From contig JAJDVJ010000184.1 of assembly GCA_022826205.1 (NCBI GenBank), forward strand, positions 1 through 37,524: 37,524 nucleotides of DNA. The letters run 5' to 3'. Below are positions 1 to 10,012 of the stretch, piece by piece. Within the stretch, counting starts at the first letter, position 1. Each line of letters starts with the position of its first letter. The stretch comes from Silicimonas sp. GTDB taxonomy: Bacteria > Pseudomonadota > Alphaproteobacteria > Rhodobacterales > Rhodobacteraceae. Below the pieces are notes generated by a model. The model worked only from the letters and a program-made list of their open reading frames with translations, searched no databases and was not told where the DNA came from. Both the position numbers and the translations under genes were made by a program.

Positions 1-241
1 CCCGAACGTGAAGGGCATTCTCGTCAACATATTCGGCGGCATCATGCGCTGCGACATCATCGCCGAAGGCGTCGTCGCCGCCGTGAAGGAAGTCGGCCTC
101 AAGGTGCCGCTCGTGGTCCGCCTCGAAGGCACGAATGTCGAAGACGGCAAGCAGATCATCGAGTCCTCCGGTCTCGACGTGATCGCCGCCGACAACCTGA
201 AGGACGGAGCCGAAAAGATCGTCAAGGCCGTGAAGGGCTGA
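1..241 (+). CDS. sucC: Succinyl-CoA synthetase beta subunit (C-terminal part)
   Basis: Partial gene entering from the left edge; the frame is open from base 2 to the TGA at 239-241. The visible 79 or so residues carry the conserved end of the ADP-forming beta subunit, including the [11 protein letters not shown] segment and the [15 protein letters not shown] segment. This subunit binds nucleotide and, with SucD, converts succinyl-CoA to succinate with substrate-level phosphorylation in the cytoplasmic TCA cycle. It sits 82 bases upstream of sucD on the same strand, the usual pairing. The GTG at base 8 is an internal codon, not a start. Confidence 0.95.
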   Translation, partial: PNVKGILVNIFGGIMRCDIIAEGVVAAVKEVGLKVPLVVRLEGTNVEDGKQIIESSGLDVIAADNLKDGAEKIVKAVKG

Positions 242-323
242 AATGTGATCAAGGCGGCGGGCCGGAATCCCCGGGGGCCCGCTTCCGCATGAGGAACGAG
301 CCGGGTTGGAATGGGACAGTGTA

Positions 324-1205
324 GTGGCGGTACTTATCGACAGGAACACCAAGGTGATCTGCCAGGGCCTGACCGGCAGCCAGGGAACGTTTCACTCGCA
401 GCAGGCGATTGACTACGGCACGAAGATGGTGGGCGGCGTGACCCCCGGCAAGGGCGGCCAGGAGCATATCGGCCTGCCGGTCTTCGATTCGGTTCACGAG
501 GCGCGTGCCGCCACCGGCGCCAACGCGACGGCGATCTACGTGCCGCCTCCATTTGCCGCAGACGGCATTCTCGAGGCCATCGACGCGGGCATGGAAGTGA
601 TCGTGGCGATCACCGAAGGAATCCCGGTGCGCGACATGATGAGGGTGAAGCGCGCCCTGCAGGACAGCAAGTCCGTCCTCGTCGGCCCGAACTGCCCTGG
701 CGTGATAACCCCCGAGGAATGCAAGATCGGCATAATGCCCGGCCACATCCACAAGAAGGGCTCCGTGGGCGTCGTGTCGCGATCCGGCACGCTGACATAC
801 GAGGCCGTGAAGCAGACCACGGATGTCGGACTCGGCCAGTCCACCTGCGTCGGCATCGGCGGCGACCCGATCAAGGGAACCGAGCACGTCGATGTGCTGG
901 AATGGTTCCTTGCCGACGAGGAGACCCGGTCAATCATGATGATTGGCGAAATCGGCGGCAGCGCCGAAGAGGATGCGGCCCAGTTCCTCAAGGACGAGGC
1001 GAAGCGGGGCCGCGCGAAGCCCGTCGCAGGGTTCATCGCCGGCAGGACCGCCCCTCCCGGCCGCCGCATGGGTCACGCGGGCGCCATAGTTGCGGGCGGC
1101 AAGGGCGGCGCTGACGACAAGATCGAGGCCATGCGCTCTGCCGGAATCGTCGTTGCGGACAGCCCGTCCGGCCTGGGCGAGGCAATGCTGGAAGCGATAG
1201 GGTAG
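324..1205 (+). CDS. sucD: Succinyl-CoA synthetase alpha subunit
   Basis: 293-residue CoA-binding alpha subunit that is transiently phosphorylated on histidine. The frame is open from a TTG at 306, but family members begin with [14 protein letters not shown], so GTG at 324 is the better start; GGGA at 313-316 gives a modest ribosome site. The Rossmann CoA-binding part holds [10 protein letters not shown] and GVTPGKGG. The active histidine is in [14 protein letters not shown], about residue 251. Length matches the family (about 290). It follows sucC and precedes sucA by 171 bases with no gene between, so all five genes are probably one transcript. Confidence 0.96.
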   Translation: MAVLIDRNTKVICQGLTGSQGTFHSQQAIDYGTKMVGGVTPGKGGQEHIGLPVFDSVHEARAATGANATAIYVPPPFAADGILEAIDAGMEVIVAITEGIPVRDMMRVKRALQDSKSVLVGPNCPGVITPEECKIGIMPGHIHKKGSVGVVSRSGTLTYEAVKQTTDVGLGQSTCVGIGGDPIKGTEHVDVLEWFLADEETRSIMMIGEIGGSAEEDAAQFLKDEAKRGRAKPVAGFIAGRTAPPGRRMGHAGAIVAGGKGGADDKIEAMRSAGIVVADSPSGLGEAMLEAIG

Positions 1206-1376
1206 CGCCATGGAACGCGGCACGAGGTTCCCGGCCCTGCTGCACCGCATCCTGCCTTTCGGGCGGCACGCTGCTGATCCGTGTGACACCCACTGGCATT
1301 CTGCCGGGACCCGACCCGGTCCTCGGCCGAGTGTCAATTTCCGACCGAAGCTTCACATCCGACCTGGAGGTTTGCG

Positions 1377-4340
1377 ATGACCGAGCAATCCCCGAATGAC
1401 ATCTTCAAGGCGTCCAGCTTTCTTCAAGGCCACAACGCCGCATATGTCGAACAGTTGTACGCGCGCTATGCCGGCAATCCAGACACGGTGGACGAGGGCT
1501 GGCGCCAGTTCTTCCGCGAGCTCGGCGATGCCGAGGCAGACGCCCGCGCCGAGGCGGCGGGACCGAGCTGGGCGCGGTCTGACTGGCCGCCCGCTCCCAA
1601 CGACGAACTGACGGCCGCGCTCGACGGTCAGTGGGGCGATCTCGGCCCGGCCGCACAGAAGCAGGCCGGTGACAAGATCGCGACCAAGGCCGCGGAAGCC
1701 GGGATCAGGCTATCGGACGAACAGGTGCGCCGCGCAGTGCTCGACTCGGTTCGTGCGCTCATGCTGATCCGGGCCTACCGGATTCGAGGCCATCTCGTCG
1801 CGAACCTTGATCCCCTCGGCATGCGCGACGAGGAACCCCACCCGGAGCTCGATCCCAGGTCCTACGGCTTCACCAACGACGACATGGACCGACAGATCTT
1901 CATCGACAACGTCCTCGGCCTGGAGACGGCCTCGATACGAGAGATTGTCGCGCTCGTGAATCGGACCTATTGCGGCACCTTCGCCCTGCAGTACATGCAC
2001 ATCTCGGACCCTGGGCAGGCATCCTGGCTCAAGGAGCGGATCGAGGGCCTGGGCAAGGAAATCGCCTTCACCCAGAACGGCAGGAAAGCGATCCTGAACA
2101 AGCTCGTGGAAGCCGAAGGGTTCGAGAAGTTCCTCCACGTCAAGTACACCGGCACCAAGCGGTTCGGCCTTGACGGCGGTGAAAGCCTGATCCCCGCAAT
2201 GGAGCAGGTCATCAAGCGAGGGGGCGCCCTCGGCGTCGAGGAGATCGTCATAGGCATGCCGCACAGGGGCCGCCTTAGCGTCCTGGCGAACGTGATGGGC
2301 AAGCCGTTCCGCGCGATCTTCAACGAGTTCCAGGGCGGCAGCTTCAAGCCGGAAGAGGTCGACGGCTCCGGCGATGTCAAGTACCACCTCGGTGCGTCCT
2401 CGGACCGCGAGTTCGACGGCAACACGGTACATCTGAGCCTGACTGCGAACCCGAGCCATCTCGAGGCCGTGAACCCGGTCGTGCTCGGCAAGGTTCGCGC
2501 CAAGCAGGACCAGTTCAAGGACATCGGGCGCACGAAGGTCCTGTCGATCCTCCTCCACGGAGACGCCGCCTTCGCCGGCCAGGGCGTCGTTGCGGAATGC
2601 TTCGGTCTCTCGGGCCTCAGGGGTCACAAGACCGGGGGGACGATCCACATTATCGTGAACAACCAGATCGGATTCACGACAGCACCGCACTTCAGCCGCT
2701 CAAGCCCCTATCCGACCGACATCGCGCTGATGGTCGAAGCGCCGATATTCCACGTCAACGGTGACGACCCGGAAGCGGTCGTTCACGCCGCACGGGTCGC
2801 GACCGAGTTCCGCCAGAAGTTCGGCAAGGACGTCGTGATCGACATGTTCTGCTATCGCCGCTTCGGACACAACGAAGGCGACGAGCCGATGTTCACCAAT
2901 CCGATCATGTACAAGCGGATCAAGAATCATAAGACTACGCTCTCGCTATACACTGATCGCCTCGTGCAGGACGGCCTCATTCCCGAGGGCGAGATCGAGG
3001 ACATGAAGGCGGCTTTCCAGGCGCGCCTGAACGAGGAGTTCGAGGCCGGAAAGGCCTATCGACCGAACAAGGCCGACTGGCTGGACGGGCGCTGGAGCCA
3101 TCTCGACAAGGAAGGCAAGACATACCAGCGCGGGAAGACCGCGATAAGGAAGTCGACGATGACGGAAATCGGGCGCGCGCTGACAACCGCGCCAAAGGAC
3201 TTCCCCCTTCACCGGACGGTCGACCGACTGCTGGACACCAGGCGCGAGATGTTCAAGACCGGCAAGGACCTCGACTGGGCCACCGGAGAGGCGTTGGCCT
3301 TCGGGTCGCTCCTGACCGAGGGCATTCCGGTCCGGCTTTCTGGCCAGGATTCAACGCGCGGCACGTTCAGCCAGCGCCACTCGGGATTCGTCAACCAGGA
3401 GACCGAGGCACGGTACTACCCGCTCAACAACATCCGCGCGGGGCAGGCGCAGTACGAGGTGATCGATTCGATGCTCTCGGAATACGCCGTCTGCGGGTTC
3501 GAATACGGCTACTCGCTTGCCGAACCGAATTCGCTGGTCCTCTGGGAAGCGCAATTCGGCGACTTCGCCAACGGCGCGCAGATCATGTTCGACCAGTTCG
3601 TTTCGTCCGGGGAGCGCAAGTGGCTCAGGATGAGCGGCCTCGTCCTCCTGCTGCCGCACGGCTTCGAGGGCCAGGGCCCGGAGCATTCCAGCGCCCGGCT
3701 CGAACGGTTCCTGCAGATGTGCGCCGAGGAAAACTGGATCGTCGCCAACTGCACGACGCCGGCGAACTATTTCCACATTCTCCGTCGCCAGATGCACCGC
3801 TCCTTCCGCAAGCCGCTCGTGCTGATGACGCCGAAGTCGCTCCTGCGCCACAAGCTGGCCGTCAGCGACGCGGCGGATTTCGTCACCGGGTCGAGCTTCC
3901 ACCGCGTGCTCTGGGACGATGCCGAAAAGGGCCGTTCCGATACGGAGCTCGTGCCGGACAAGAAGATCCGACGCGTCGTGATGTGCTCCGGCAAGGTCTA
4001 TTTTGACCTCCTCGAGGAGCGCGATTCACGCGGCATCGACGACATCTACCTCCTGCGCTTCGAGCAGTTCTATCCGTTCCCCGCCCAGGCGTCTGTCAAG
4101 GAACTGAAGAGGTTCCCGAACGCGGAATTCGTCTGGTGCCAGGAGGAACCCAAGAACCAGGGTGCATGGACCTACATGGAGCCGAACATCGAATGGGTGC
4201 TCACACGCATCAACGCAAAGGTCACCCGGCCGAAATACGCCGGTCGTGCCACCAGCGCATCGACGGCGGCGGGCCTCGCATCCTCTCACAAATCGCAACA
4301 AGAGGCGCTCGTGAACGAAGCGCTGACGCTGGGAAGCTAG
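1377..4340 (+). CDS. sucA: 2-oxoglutarate dehydrogenase E1 component
   Basis: 987-residue thiamine-diphosphate-dependent decarboxylase of the 2-oxoglutarate dehydrogenase complex. It decarboxylates 2-oxoglutarate and transfers the succinyl group to the lipoyl arm of SucB. The start is supported by GGAGG at 1366-1370, six bases from ATG. The N-terminal 50 residues form the E2-binding peptide typical of E1o (SPNDIFKASSFLQGHN). MPHRGRL lies near residue 298, and the cofactor motif runs from GDAAFAGQG (about 395) to NNQ (428-430). The C-terminal WCQEEPKNQGAW segment is diagnostic of E1o. Four bases separate its stop region from sucB, so the two are likely translationally coupled. Confidence 0.98.
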   Translation: MTEQSPNDIFKASSFLQGHNAAYVEQLYARYAGNPDTVDEGWRQFFRELGDAEADARAEAAGPSWARSDWPPAPNDELTAALDGQWGDLGPAAQKQAGDKIATKAAEAGIRLSDEQVRRAVLDSVRALMLIRAYRIRGHLVANLDPLGMRDEEPHPELDPRSYGFTNDDMDRQIFIDNVLGLETASIREIVALVNRTYCGTFALQYMHISDPGQASWLKERIEGLGKEIAFTQNGRKAILNKLVEAEGFEKFLHVKYTGTKRFGLDGGESLIPAMEQVIKRGGALGVEEIVIGMPHRGRLSVLANVMGKPFRAIFNEFQGGSFKPEEVDGSGDVKYHLGASSDREFDGNTVHLSLTANPSHLEAVNPVVLGKVRAKQDQFKDIGRTKVLSILLHGDAAFAGQGVVAECFGLSGLRGHKTGGTIHIIVNNQIGFTTAPHFSRSSPYPTDIALMVEAPIFHVNGDDPEAVVHAARVATEFRQKFGKDVVIDMFCYRRFGHNEGDEPMFTNPIMYKRIKNHKTTLSLYTDRLVQDGLIPEGEIEDMKAAFQARLNEEFEAGKAYRPNKADWLDGRWSHLDKEGKTYQRGKTAIRKSTMTEIGRALTTAPKDFPLHRTVDRLLDTRREMFKTGKDLDWATGEALAFGSLLTEGIPVRLSGQDSTRGTFSQRHSGFVNQETEARYYPLNNIRAGQAQYEVIDSMLSEYAVCGFEYGYSLAEPNSLVLWEAQFGDFANGAQIMFDQFVSSGERKWLRMSGLVLLLPHGFEGQGPEHSSARLERFLQMCAEENWIVANCTTPANYFHILRRQMHRSFRKPLVLMTPKSLLRHKLAVSDAADFVTGSSFHRVLWDDAEKGRSDTELVPDKKIRRVVMCSGKVYFDLLEERDSRGIDDIYLLRFEQFYPFPAQASVKELKRFPNAEFVWCQEEPKNQGAWTYMEPNIEWVLTRINAKVTRPKYAGRATSASTAAGLASSHKSQQEALVNEALTLGS

Positions 4341-4343
4341 ATC

Positions 4344-5867
4344 ATGTCAACTGAAGTTCGAGTGCCCACCCTGGGCGAAAGCGTGACTGAAGCCACCGTC
4401 GCCACCTGGTTCAAGCAGCCGGGCGAGCAGGTATCGGTCGACGAGATGCTCTGCGAGCTGGAAACCGACAAGGTGACAGTCGAAGTGCCGTCACCGGCAT
4501 CAGGCAAGCTGGCGGAAATCGTTGCGGCGGAAGGCGCGACGGTCGCGCCGGACGCGCTGCTCGCGACCCTGAGTGCAGCCGACGGCGCAGCGCCAACGCC
4601 CGCCAAGCCTGATGCGGCGCCTGCCGCGACGACCGCAGCGCCGACAAGCGAAGCCAAGGGAGACGGGCAGACCATCGCCGTCATGGTGCCTGCGCTTGGC
4701 GAAAGCGTTACCGAGGCAACGGTGTCGACCTGGTTCAAGTCGGCGGGGGACGCGGTCGCTGCAGACGAAATGCTCTGCGAACTGGAGACCGACAAGGTTT
4801 CGGTCGAGGTTCCCGCCCCGGTCGCGGGAGTCCTGGCAGAAGTCCTGAAGGGCGAAGGCGAAACCGTCGAGGCCGGCGGCAAGCTCGCCGTGATGGCGGC
4901 CGGCGAAGGCGCAGTTGCTGCCGCGCCTGCTGCAAAGCCTGCGGCAGAGGAAGCCGGTGCGACGCCTGCGGCGGTGCGGAAAGGCGAGGATGCTCCGTCC
5001 GCCAGGAAGATGATGGACGAGGCGGGCCTTTCGTCCGACCAGGTCTCCGGCACCGGACGGGACGGACGGGTGATGAAGGAAGACGTGCTGAAAGCGATCT
5101 CCGCACCCGCGCAGCCGGAGGTTCCGATCCAGCAGGAACCGCGGGCACCGGTCGCGGTCGAGGACGCGGCACGGGAAGAACGCGTCAAGATGACGCGCTT
5201 GCGCCAGACCATTGCACGACGGCTGAAGGACGCCCAGAACACGGCCGCCGTGCTGACCACCTACAACGAGGTGGACATGTCGGCGGTGATGGGTCTCCGG
5301 CAGGAGTACAAGGATCTCTTCGAGAGGAAGCACGGCGTGAAGCTCGGATTCATGTCCTTCTTCACGAAGGCGTGCTGTCACGCCTTGGCGGAGGTTCCGG
5401 AAGTCAACGCGGAGATCGACGGGACGGACATCGTCTACAAGAATTTCGTGCACATGGGCATCGCAGTCGGCACGCCTACCGGTCTCGTCGTGCCGGTTGT
5501 GCGCGACGCTGACCGGATGAGCTTTGCCGGCATCGAGAAACGGATCAACGAGCTCGGGGCTCGGGCTCGTGACGGCAAGCTCTCGATGGCCGAGATGCAG
5601 GGCGGAACCTTCACGATCTCGAACGGCGGCGTTTACGGCTCGCTGATGAGCTCGCCGATCCTGAACCCGCCGCAATCCGGCATCCTTGGCATGCACAAGA
5701 TCCAGGAACGCCCCGTCGCGGTGAAGGGCGAGGTCGTCATTCGCCCGATGATGTATCTCGCCCTGTCCTACGATCACCGGATCGTGGACGGAAAGGGCGC
5801 AGTCACGTTCCTCGTGCGCGTGAAGGAAGCGCTCGAGGATCCACGGCGCCTCCTGATGGATCTTTGA
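4344..5867 (+). CDS. sucB: Dihydrolipoyl succinyltransferase (E2), two lipoyl domains
   Basis: 507-residue E2 core of the 2-oxoglutarate dehydrogenase complex. Two consecutive lipoyl domains are visible: [17 protein letters not shown] with the lipoyl-lysine motif [10 protein letters not shown] (Lys43), and [17 protein letters not shown] with [10 protein letters not shown] (Lys151), separated by Ala/Pro/Thr-rich linkers. A peripheral-subunit (E3-binding) domain lies at about 216-250, followed by the catalytic acyltransferase domain ending in [13 protein letters not shown] (His478, Asp482). E. coli SucB has one lipoyl domain and about 405 residues; the longer two-domain form occurs in Rhodobacterales as far as I recall. 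The near-identity of the two copies points to an internal duplication. Confidence 0.97.
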   Translation: MSTEVRVPTLGESVTEATVATWFKQPGEQVSVDEMLCELETDKVTVEVPSPASGKLAEIVAAEGATVAPDALLATLSAADGAAPTPAKPDAAPAATTAAPTSEAKGDGQTIAVMVPALGESVTEATVSTWFKSAGDAVAADEMLCELETDKVSVEVPAPVAGVLAEVLKGEGETVEAGGKLAVMAAGEGAVAAAPAAKPAAEEAGATPAAVRKGEDAPSARKMMDEAGLSSDQVSGTGRDGRVMKEDVLKAISAPAQPEVPIQQEPRAPVAVEDAAREERVKMTRLRQTIARRLKDAQNTAAVLTTYNEVDMSAVMGLRQEYKDLFERKHGVKLGFMSFFTKACCHALAEVPEVNAEIDGTDIVYKNFVHMGIAVGTPTGLVVPVVRDADRMSFAGIEKRINELGARARDGKLSMAEMQGGTFTISNGGVYGSLMSSPILNPPQSGILGMHKIQERPVAVKGEVVIRPMMYLALSYDHRIVDGKGAVTFLVRVKEALEDPRRLLMDL

Positions 5868-5944
5868 CCAACGCACCCGTTTGAAGACATGCCGCGCTTC
5901 CGGTTCAGCGGCACCGGAGCAGCGCCCAGAGAAGGGAACCTGAC

Positions 5945-7333
5945 ATGGCCAGTTATGACGTTATCGTGGTAGGCAGCGGACCCGGCGGATACGTCTGCGC
6001 GATCCGTTGCGCCCAGCTGGGACTCAGGACCGCATGCGTCGAAGGCAGGGAGGCGCTGGGAGGCACGTGCCTGAACGTTGGATGCATCCCTTCGAAGGCG
6101 CTGCTTCACGCAACCGGCATGCTGCATGAAGCCGAAGAGAACTTCGGCAAGATGGGCGTCAAGACGTCGAAGCCGAGCGCCGACTGGAAGGCGATGCTTG
6201 CCTACAAGCAGGACACGATAGGCGCGAACACCAAGGGAATCGAATTCCTGTTCAAGAAGAACGGTGTCGACTGGCTGAAGGGCTGGGCGAGCATTCCCGG
6301 GGCCGGCAAGGTCAAGGTGGGCGAGACCGTTCATGAAGCAGGCGACATAGTCATCGCGACGGGATCAGAGGCATCCTCGCTGCCCGGCGTGGACATCGAC
6401 GAGAAGGTCGTCGTGACGTCGACAGGCGCGCTGGAACTGCCGAAGATCCCGAAGAAGATGGTCGTGATCGGCGCAGGCGTGATCGGGCTGGAACTTGGCT
6501 CGGTCTACAACCGGCTTGGCACGGAGGTGACGGTCGTCGAGTTCCTGAACGCCGTCACGCCGGGGATGGACGGCGAGGTCCAGAAGACATTCCTGAGAAC
6601 CCTCAAGAGGCAGGGGATCGCATTCGTGATGGGTGCGGCCGTGCAGAAGGTCGAGGCGACGAAGACCAAGGCCAAGGTGACCTACCGGCTTCGCAAGGAC
6701 GAAAGCGAACACGTGCTAGACGCTGATGTCGTCCTGGTCGCGACCGGACGGAAGCCATTCACTGAGGGCCTCGGTCTCGATGCCCTCGGAATCGAGACTG
6801 TGGAACCCGGCCAGATCCCCACCGACGGCCACGGAAAGACCGGCGTCGACGGCATCTGGGCAATCGGCGACGCCACCGACGGCCCCATGCTGGCGCACAA
6901 GGCGGAGGACGAGGGCATGGCAGTGGCCGAATCCATCGCGGGCCAGGCAGGCCACGTGAACTACGACGTCATTCCGTCCGTGATCTACACACATCCGGAA
7001 GTCGCGAGCGTCGGACAGACCGAAGAGCAGCTCAAGGAGGCGGGACGGTCGTTCAAGGTCGGCAAGTTCCCCTTCATGGGCAACGGGAGAGCCAAGGCAA
7101 ATTTTGCTGCCGACGGGTTCGTGAAGCTCCTCGCGGACAGCGAGTCCGACCGGATCCTCGGCGCCCACATCATCGGGCCGATGGCCGGAGACCTGATCCA
7201 CGAAATCTGCGTTGCAATGGAATTCGGTGCGGCGGCGGAGGATGTGGCGCGCACCTGCCATGCGCACCCGACGTATTCCGAGGCTGTCAGGGAGGCGGCG
7301 CTGGCCTGCGGTGACGGACCCATTCACGTCTGA
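5945..7333 (+). CDS. lpd: Dihydrolipoyl dehydrogenase (E3)
   Basis: 462-residue FAD-dependent disulfide oxidoreductase that reoxidises the dihydrolipoyl arm of SucB and reduces NAD. The N-terminal FAD motif is [13 protein letters not shown]. The redox-active disulfide is in [13 protein letters not shown] (Cys42, Cys47). The NAD-binding motif is [12 protein letters not shown], and the second FAD segment is the ATGRKP...WAIGD region. The C-terminal catalytic dyad is in HAHPTYSE (His441, Glu446). GGGAACCTGAC precedes the ATG. It closes the suc cluster, 77 bases after sucB; being beside sucB suggests this copy serves the 2-oxoglutarate complex. Confidence 0.97.
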   Translation: MASYDVIVVGSGPGGYVCAIRCAQLGLRTACVEGREALGGTCLNVGCIPSKALLHATGMLHEAEENFGKMGVKTSKPSADWKAMLAYKQDTIGANTKGIEFLFKKNGVDWLKGWASIPGAGKVKVGETVHEAGDIVIATGSEASSLPGVDIDEKVVVTSTGALELPKIPKKMVVIGAGVIGLELGSVYNRLGTEVTVVEFLNAVTPGMDGEVQKTFLRTLKRQGIAFVMGAAVQKVEATKTKAKVTYRLRKDESEHVLDADVVLVATGRKPFTEGLGLDALGIETVEPGQIPTDGHGKTGVDGIWAIGDATDGPMLAHKAEDEGMAVAESIAGQAGHVNYDVIPSVIYTHPEVASVGQTEEQLKEAGRSFKVGKFPFMGNGRAKANFAADGFVKLLADSESDRILGAHIIGPMAGDLIHEICVAMEFGAAAEDVARTCHAHPTYSEAVREAALACGDGPIHV

Positions 7334-7492
7334 CGGCAGCCAGCCGTTACCCCAATCAGGGATCGCGGGCATTCCGCGAGCGCATGCAAGCACTTTCAGG
7401 ACGATTGCAGCGAATTTGCCACTGCGGTGACGGCGATTGCCGTTCCGTACCACGCACGGGCTTCCCGCGCCACATTCGGGCAAGCCCCTGGC

Positions 7493-9751
7493 TCAGTTCC
7501 CGACAGTCTGGAGCCATTCCATGACATGGCCCCTGACTGACTGCTGTCCGCTTTCCCGCGCCCGGTCGATGACCTCGCGCGCCTCGGAAAGATCAACACG
7601 CCGAATCAGGTGCTTGACCGGTCCGATCGAGGCCGGTCGCATCGACAGCGCCCGGAGACCCATGGCGGCAAAGCACATTGCGTCGACCGGACGGCCTGCA
7701 TCCTCGCCGCAAAAGCTCACCGGCGTGCCCGTTTCGTCGCAGCGGCGCGTGATGTGCTCGATGAAGCTCAAGTAACTGACGTTCAGCGTGTCATAGCGCT
7801 TGCGGACACGTTCGTTCTCGCGATCGGCTGCAAAGAAGAACTGCTTCAGGTCATTGCCGCCAATCGAAATGAAGTCGGCGACCTCGAACAGCTTTCGCGG
7901 CGCAAAGGCAAGGGACGGGGTTTCCAGCATTGCCCCGATCTCGAGATTCTCGGGAAGCGCATGGCCAAGCTTTCTTTCGCGCTCGACTTCGTCGAGGACA
8001 TGCTGGCGAGCGGCCATGAATTCCTCGAGTTGCGCGATGAAAGGGAACATCACGGTCAGCGGTCGACCGTTTGCCGCGCGGAGCAGGGCCTGCAGCTGCA
8101 TCCGCATCACGCCCGTCCTGTCAAGCGCGACCCGGATCGCACGCCAGCCAAGGGCCGGATTCGGCTCATCCTCGCGCTTCATGTAGGGCAGCATCTTGTC
8201 GGAGCCGATGTCGAGCGTACGAAACACGACACGCTTGCCGTTCGCCGAATCCAGAACGCGGGAATAGATGCCTGCAAGCTCGGCGCGCTGCGGCACGCTG
8301 GAACGTGCAAGAAACTGGAGCTCGGTCCGAAAGAGCCCAACGCCCTCTGCACCCGAGCCCACGAGCGAAGGCAGTTCGGCGATGAGTCCCGCGTTCATGT
8401 GGAGCGAGACCTGTATTCCATCCTTAGACTCCGCCGGAAGCTCCCTGAGATCCGCATACCGCTCCTGCGCCTTGGCGCGCATTGCGGTCTTGTCGCGGAA
8501 CGCGGTGATCACGGACTCGTCGGGCCGGAGATGCACGAGGCCTTGATCCCCATCGATCATGACGTGATCGCCGTTCAATGCTTCCAGGGTGATGTCGCGA
8601 CCCGCGTGAACGATCAGGGGTATCACCCAAGCCCGGGCAATGATTGCCGCATGGCTGCCGACCGAGCCTTGTTCAAGCACGATTCCGCGGAGCCTGCCGC
8701 GTCCGTAGTCGAGCAGTTCGGCCGGTCCGATGTTGCGTGCCACGAGCACCGCATCGTCGGGAATGTCGGCGGCCGGGTCGCCCCCCTGCCCGGTCAGGAT
8801 GCGCAGGAGCCGGTTCGAAAGGTCGTCGAGATCCTGCAGCCGCTCGCGAAGATAGGCGTCCGGGGACCGGCCCAGACGTCGCCGAGCCGTGGACTGCTCC
8901 TTTTCGACGGCCGCTTCGGCGGAAAGCCCGGCAGCGATGTCGTCCTCCATGCGCTTCATCCAGGATCGCGAGTTTGCAAACAGCCGATAGGCCTCCAGCA
9001 CTTCGACCTGGTCCTTGTCCACCGCGTCCTTGCCGACGGATTCCAGCATGTCATCGACCGAAACGCGCAACCGATCCACCGCCTCGCGAAGCCGGTCGGT
9101 CTCTTTCTCCGTGTCATCGGCAACAGGGTTGGTGACCACGACACGCGGCTCGTGAAGATAGACGTGCCCTTCGGCCACGCCTTCCTGCCCGACCTGGCCG
9201 CGGAACTGCATGGGCCTCGTGTGCAGCGCGCGTAGCGCCTCGCCTTCGCCCACGAACGCACCGAGTTCGGTCATTTCGGCAAGGACCATCGCCACGACTT
9301 CGAGCGCATATACCTCGTCGTCGGAAAAGGCCCTCGCCTCCCGGGACTGGACCACGAGAACGCCCAAGCGATCCCCGAGACGCTGGATCGGCACGCCGCA
9401 GAAGGAGGAAAAGATCTCTTCCCCGGTCTCGGGCATGAAGCGGAATCCCTTGGCGGAGGGCGCATCGGCCTCGTTGACGACGACGCCGTCGCGGGCCACG
9501 CGACCGACCAGGCCTTCGCCAAGCCGCATCCGCGTCTTGTGGACCGCATCCTTCTTCAGGCCTTTGGAGGCGCAAAGCTCAAGCGTGTCGGAATCGAGGA
9601 ACAGGTAGATCGAGCAGACTTCCGAATGCATTTCCTCGGAAATCACGTTGGTGACATGGTCAAGCCGCGCCTGTCCGGCGCTGTCCTCGGCGAGGGAATC
9701 CCGCAGACGTCGCAAGAGCTTGCGGCTTCCGGTCTCGATCTGCTGCTCCAT
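7493..9751 (-). CDS. ptsP: PEP-protein phosphotransferase of the nitrogen PTS (EI-Ntr)
   Basis: 752-residue cytoplasmic enzyme that takes phosphate from phosphoenolpyruvate and passes it to an NPr-type HPr, a signalling chain tied to nitrogen and potassium status. The N-terminal third is a GAF domain (HSEVCSIYLFLDSDTLELC). The EI part follows: the phosphohistidine is in GSHAAIIARAW (about His367), then the PEP-binding barrel with GVGLFRTELQFL and SIGGNDLKQFFFAADREN. The frame extends to 9850, but homologues begin near ETGSRKLLRRLRD, so ATG at 9751 is preferred; GAAAG upstream is only a weak ribosome site. It ends 159 bases from the convergent lpd gene. Confidence 0.93.
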   Translation of the reverse strand: MEQQIETGSRKLLRRLRDSLAEDSAGQARLDHVTNVISEEMHSEVCSIYLFLDSDTLELCASKGLKKDAVHKTRMRLGEGLVGRVARDGVVVNEADAPSAKGFRFMPETGEEIFSSFCGVPIQRLGDRLGVLVVQSREARAFSDDEVYALEVVAMVLAEMTELGAFVGEGEALRALHTRPMQFRGQVGQEGVAEGHVYLHEPRVVVTNPVADDTEKETDRLREAVDRLRVSVDDMLESVGKDAVDKDQVEVLEAYRLFANSRSWMKRMEDDIAAGLSAEAAVEKEQSTARRRLGRSPDAYLRERLQDLDDLSNRLLRILTGQGGDPAADIPDDAVLVARNIGPAELLDYGRGRLRGIVLEQGSVGSHAAIIARAWVIPLIVHAGRDITLEALNGDHVMIDGDQGLVHLRPDESVITAFRDKTAMRAKAQERYADLRELPAESKDGIQVSLHMNAGLIAELPSLVGSGAEGVGLFRTELQFLARSSVPQRAELAGIYSRVLDSANGKRVVFRTLDIGSDKMLPYMKREDEPNPALGWRAIRVALDRTGVMRMQLQALLRAANGRPLTVMFPFIAQLEEFMAARQHVLDEVERERKLGHALPENLEIGAMLETPSLAFAPRKLFEVADFISIGGNDLKQFFFAADRENERVRKRYDTLNVSYLSFIEHITRRCDETGTPVSFCGEDAGRPVDAMCFAAMGLRALSMRPASIGPVKHLIRRVDLSEAREVIDRARESGQQSVRGHVMEWLQTVGN

Positions 9752-10012
9752 CCCAGTACTTTCGTCTTGTTCCGGCGGAACTGCCGTCGTCTGGGCCAAG
9801 TAGACCACAGTTGCAGGACGAAACAAACGGCAAATGCGGGGCTCAATCATGAATGAATTGCGACATCCGACCCGTAGTCACGGCACGATGCCGGACGTTT
9901 CCGGAGACACTCAGGCGTCAGATCCGGCCTGCATTCCCTCCTGTGCCGGACCAATGGGACACGTCATTGACCCGGCTTGCGCCGCGGCGGCTGCACCAAG
10001 CGCCAGGTCAGG

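Noticed and set aside
4500-5876. 458-residue open frame on the minus strand
   Set aside because: Antisense to sucB, rich in Arg/His/Asp as expected for a shadow frame, with no motif.
7363-7379. Hairpin TCGCGG/CCGCGA between lpd and ptsP as a terminator
   Set aside because: It has a six-base stem but no T-tract on either strand, so support is too weak to list.
7610-9235. 541-residue open frame on the plus strand
   Set aside because: It lies wholly antisense to ptsP, whose GAF and EI motifs are unmistakable. Long antisense frames are expected in GC-rich coding DNA.
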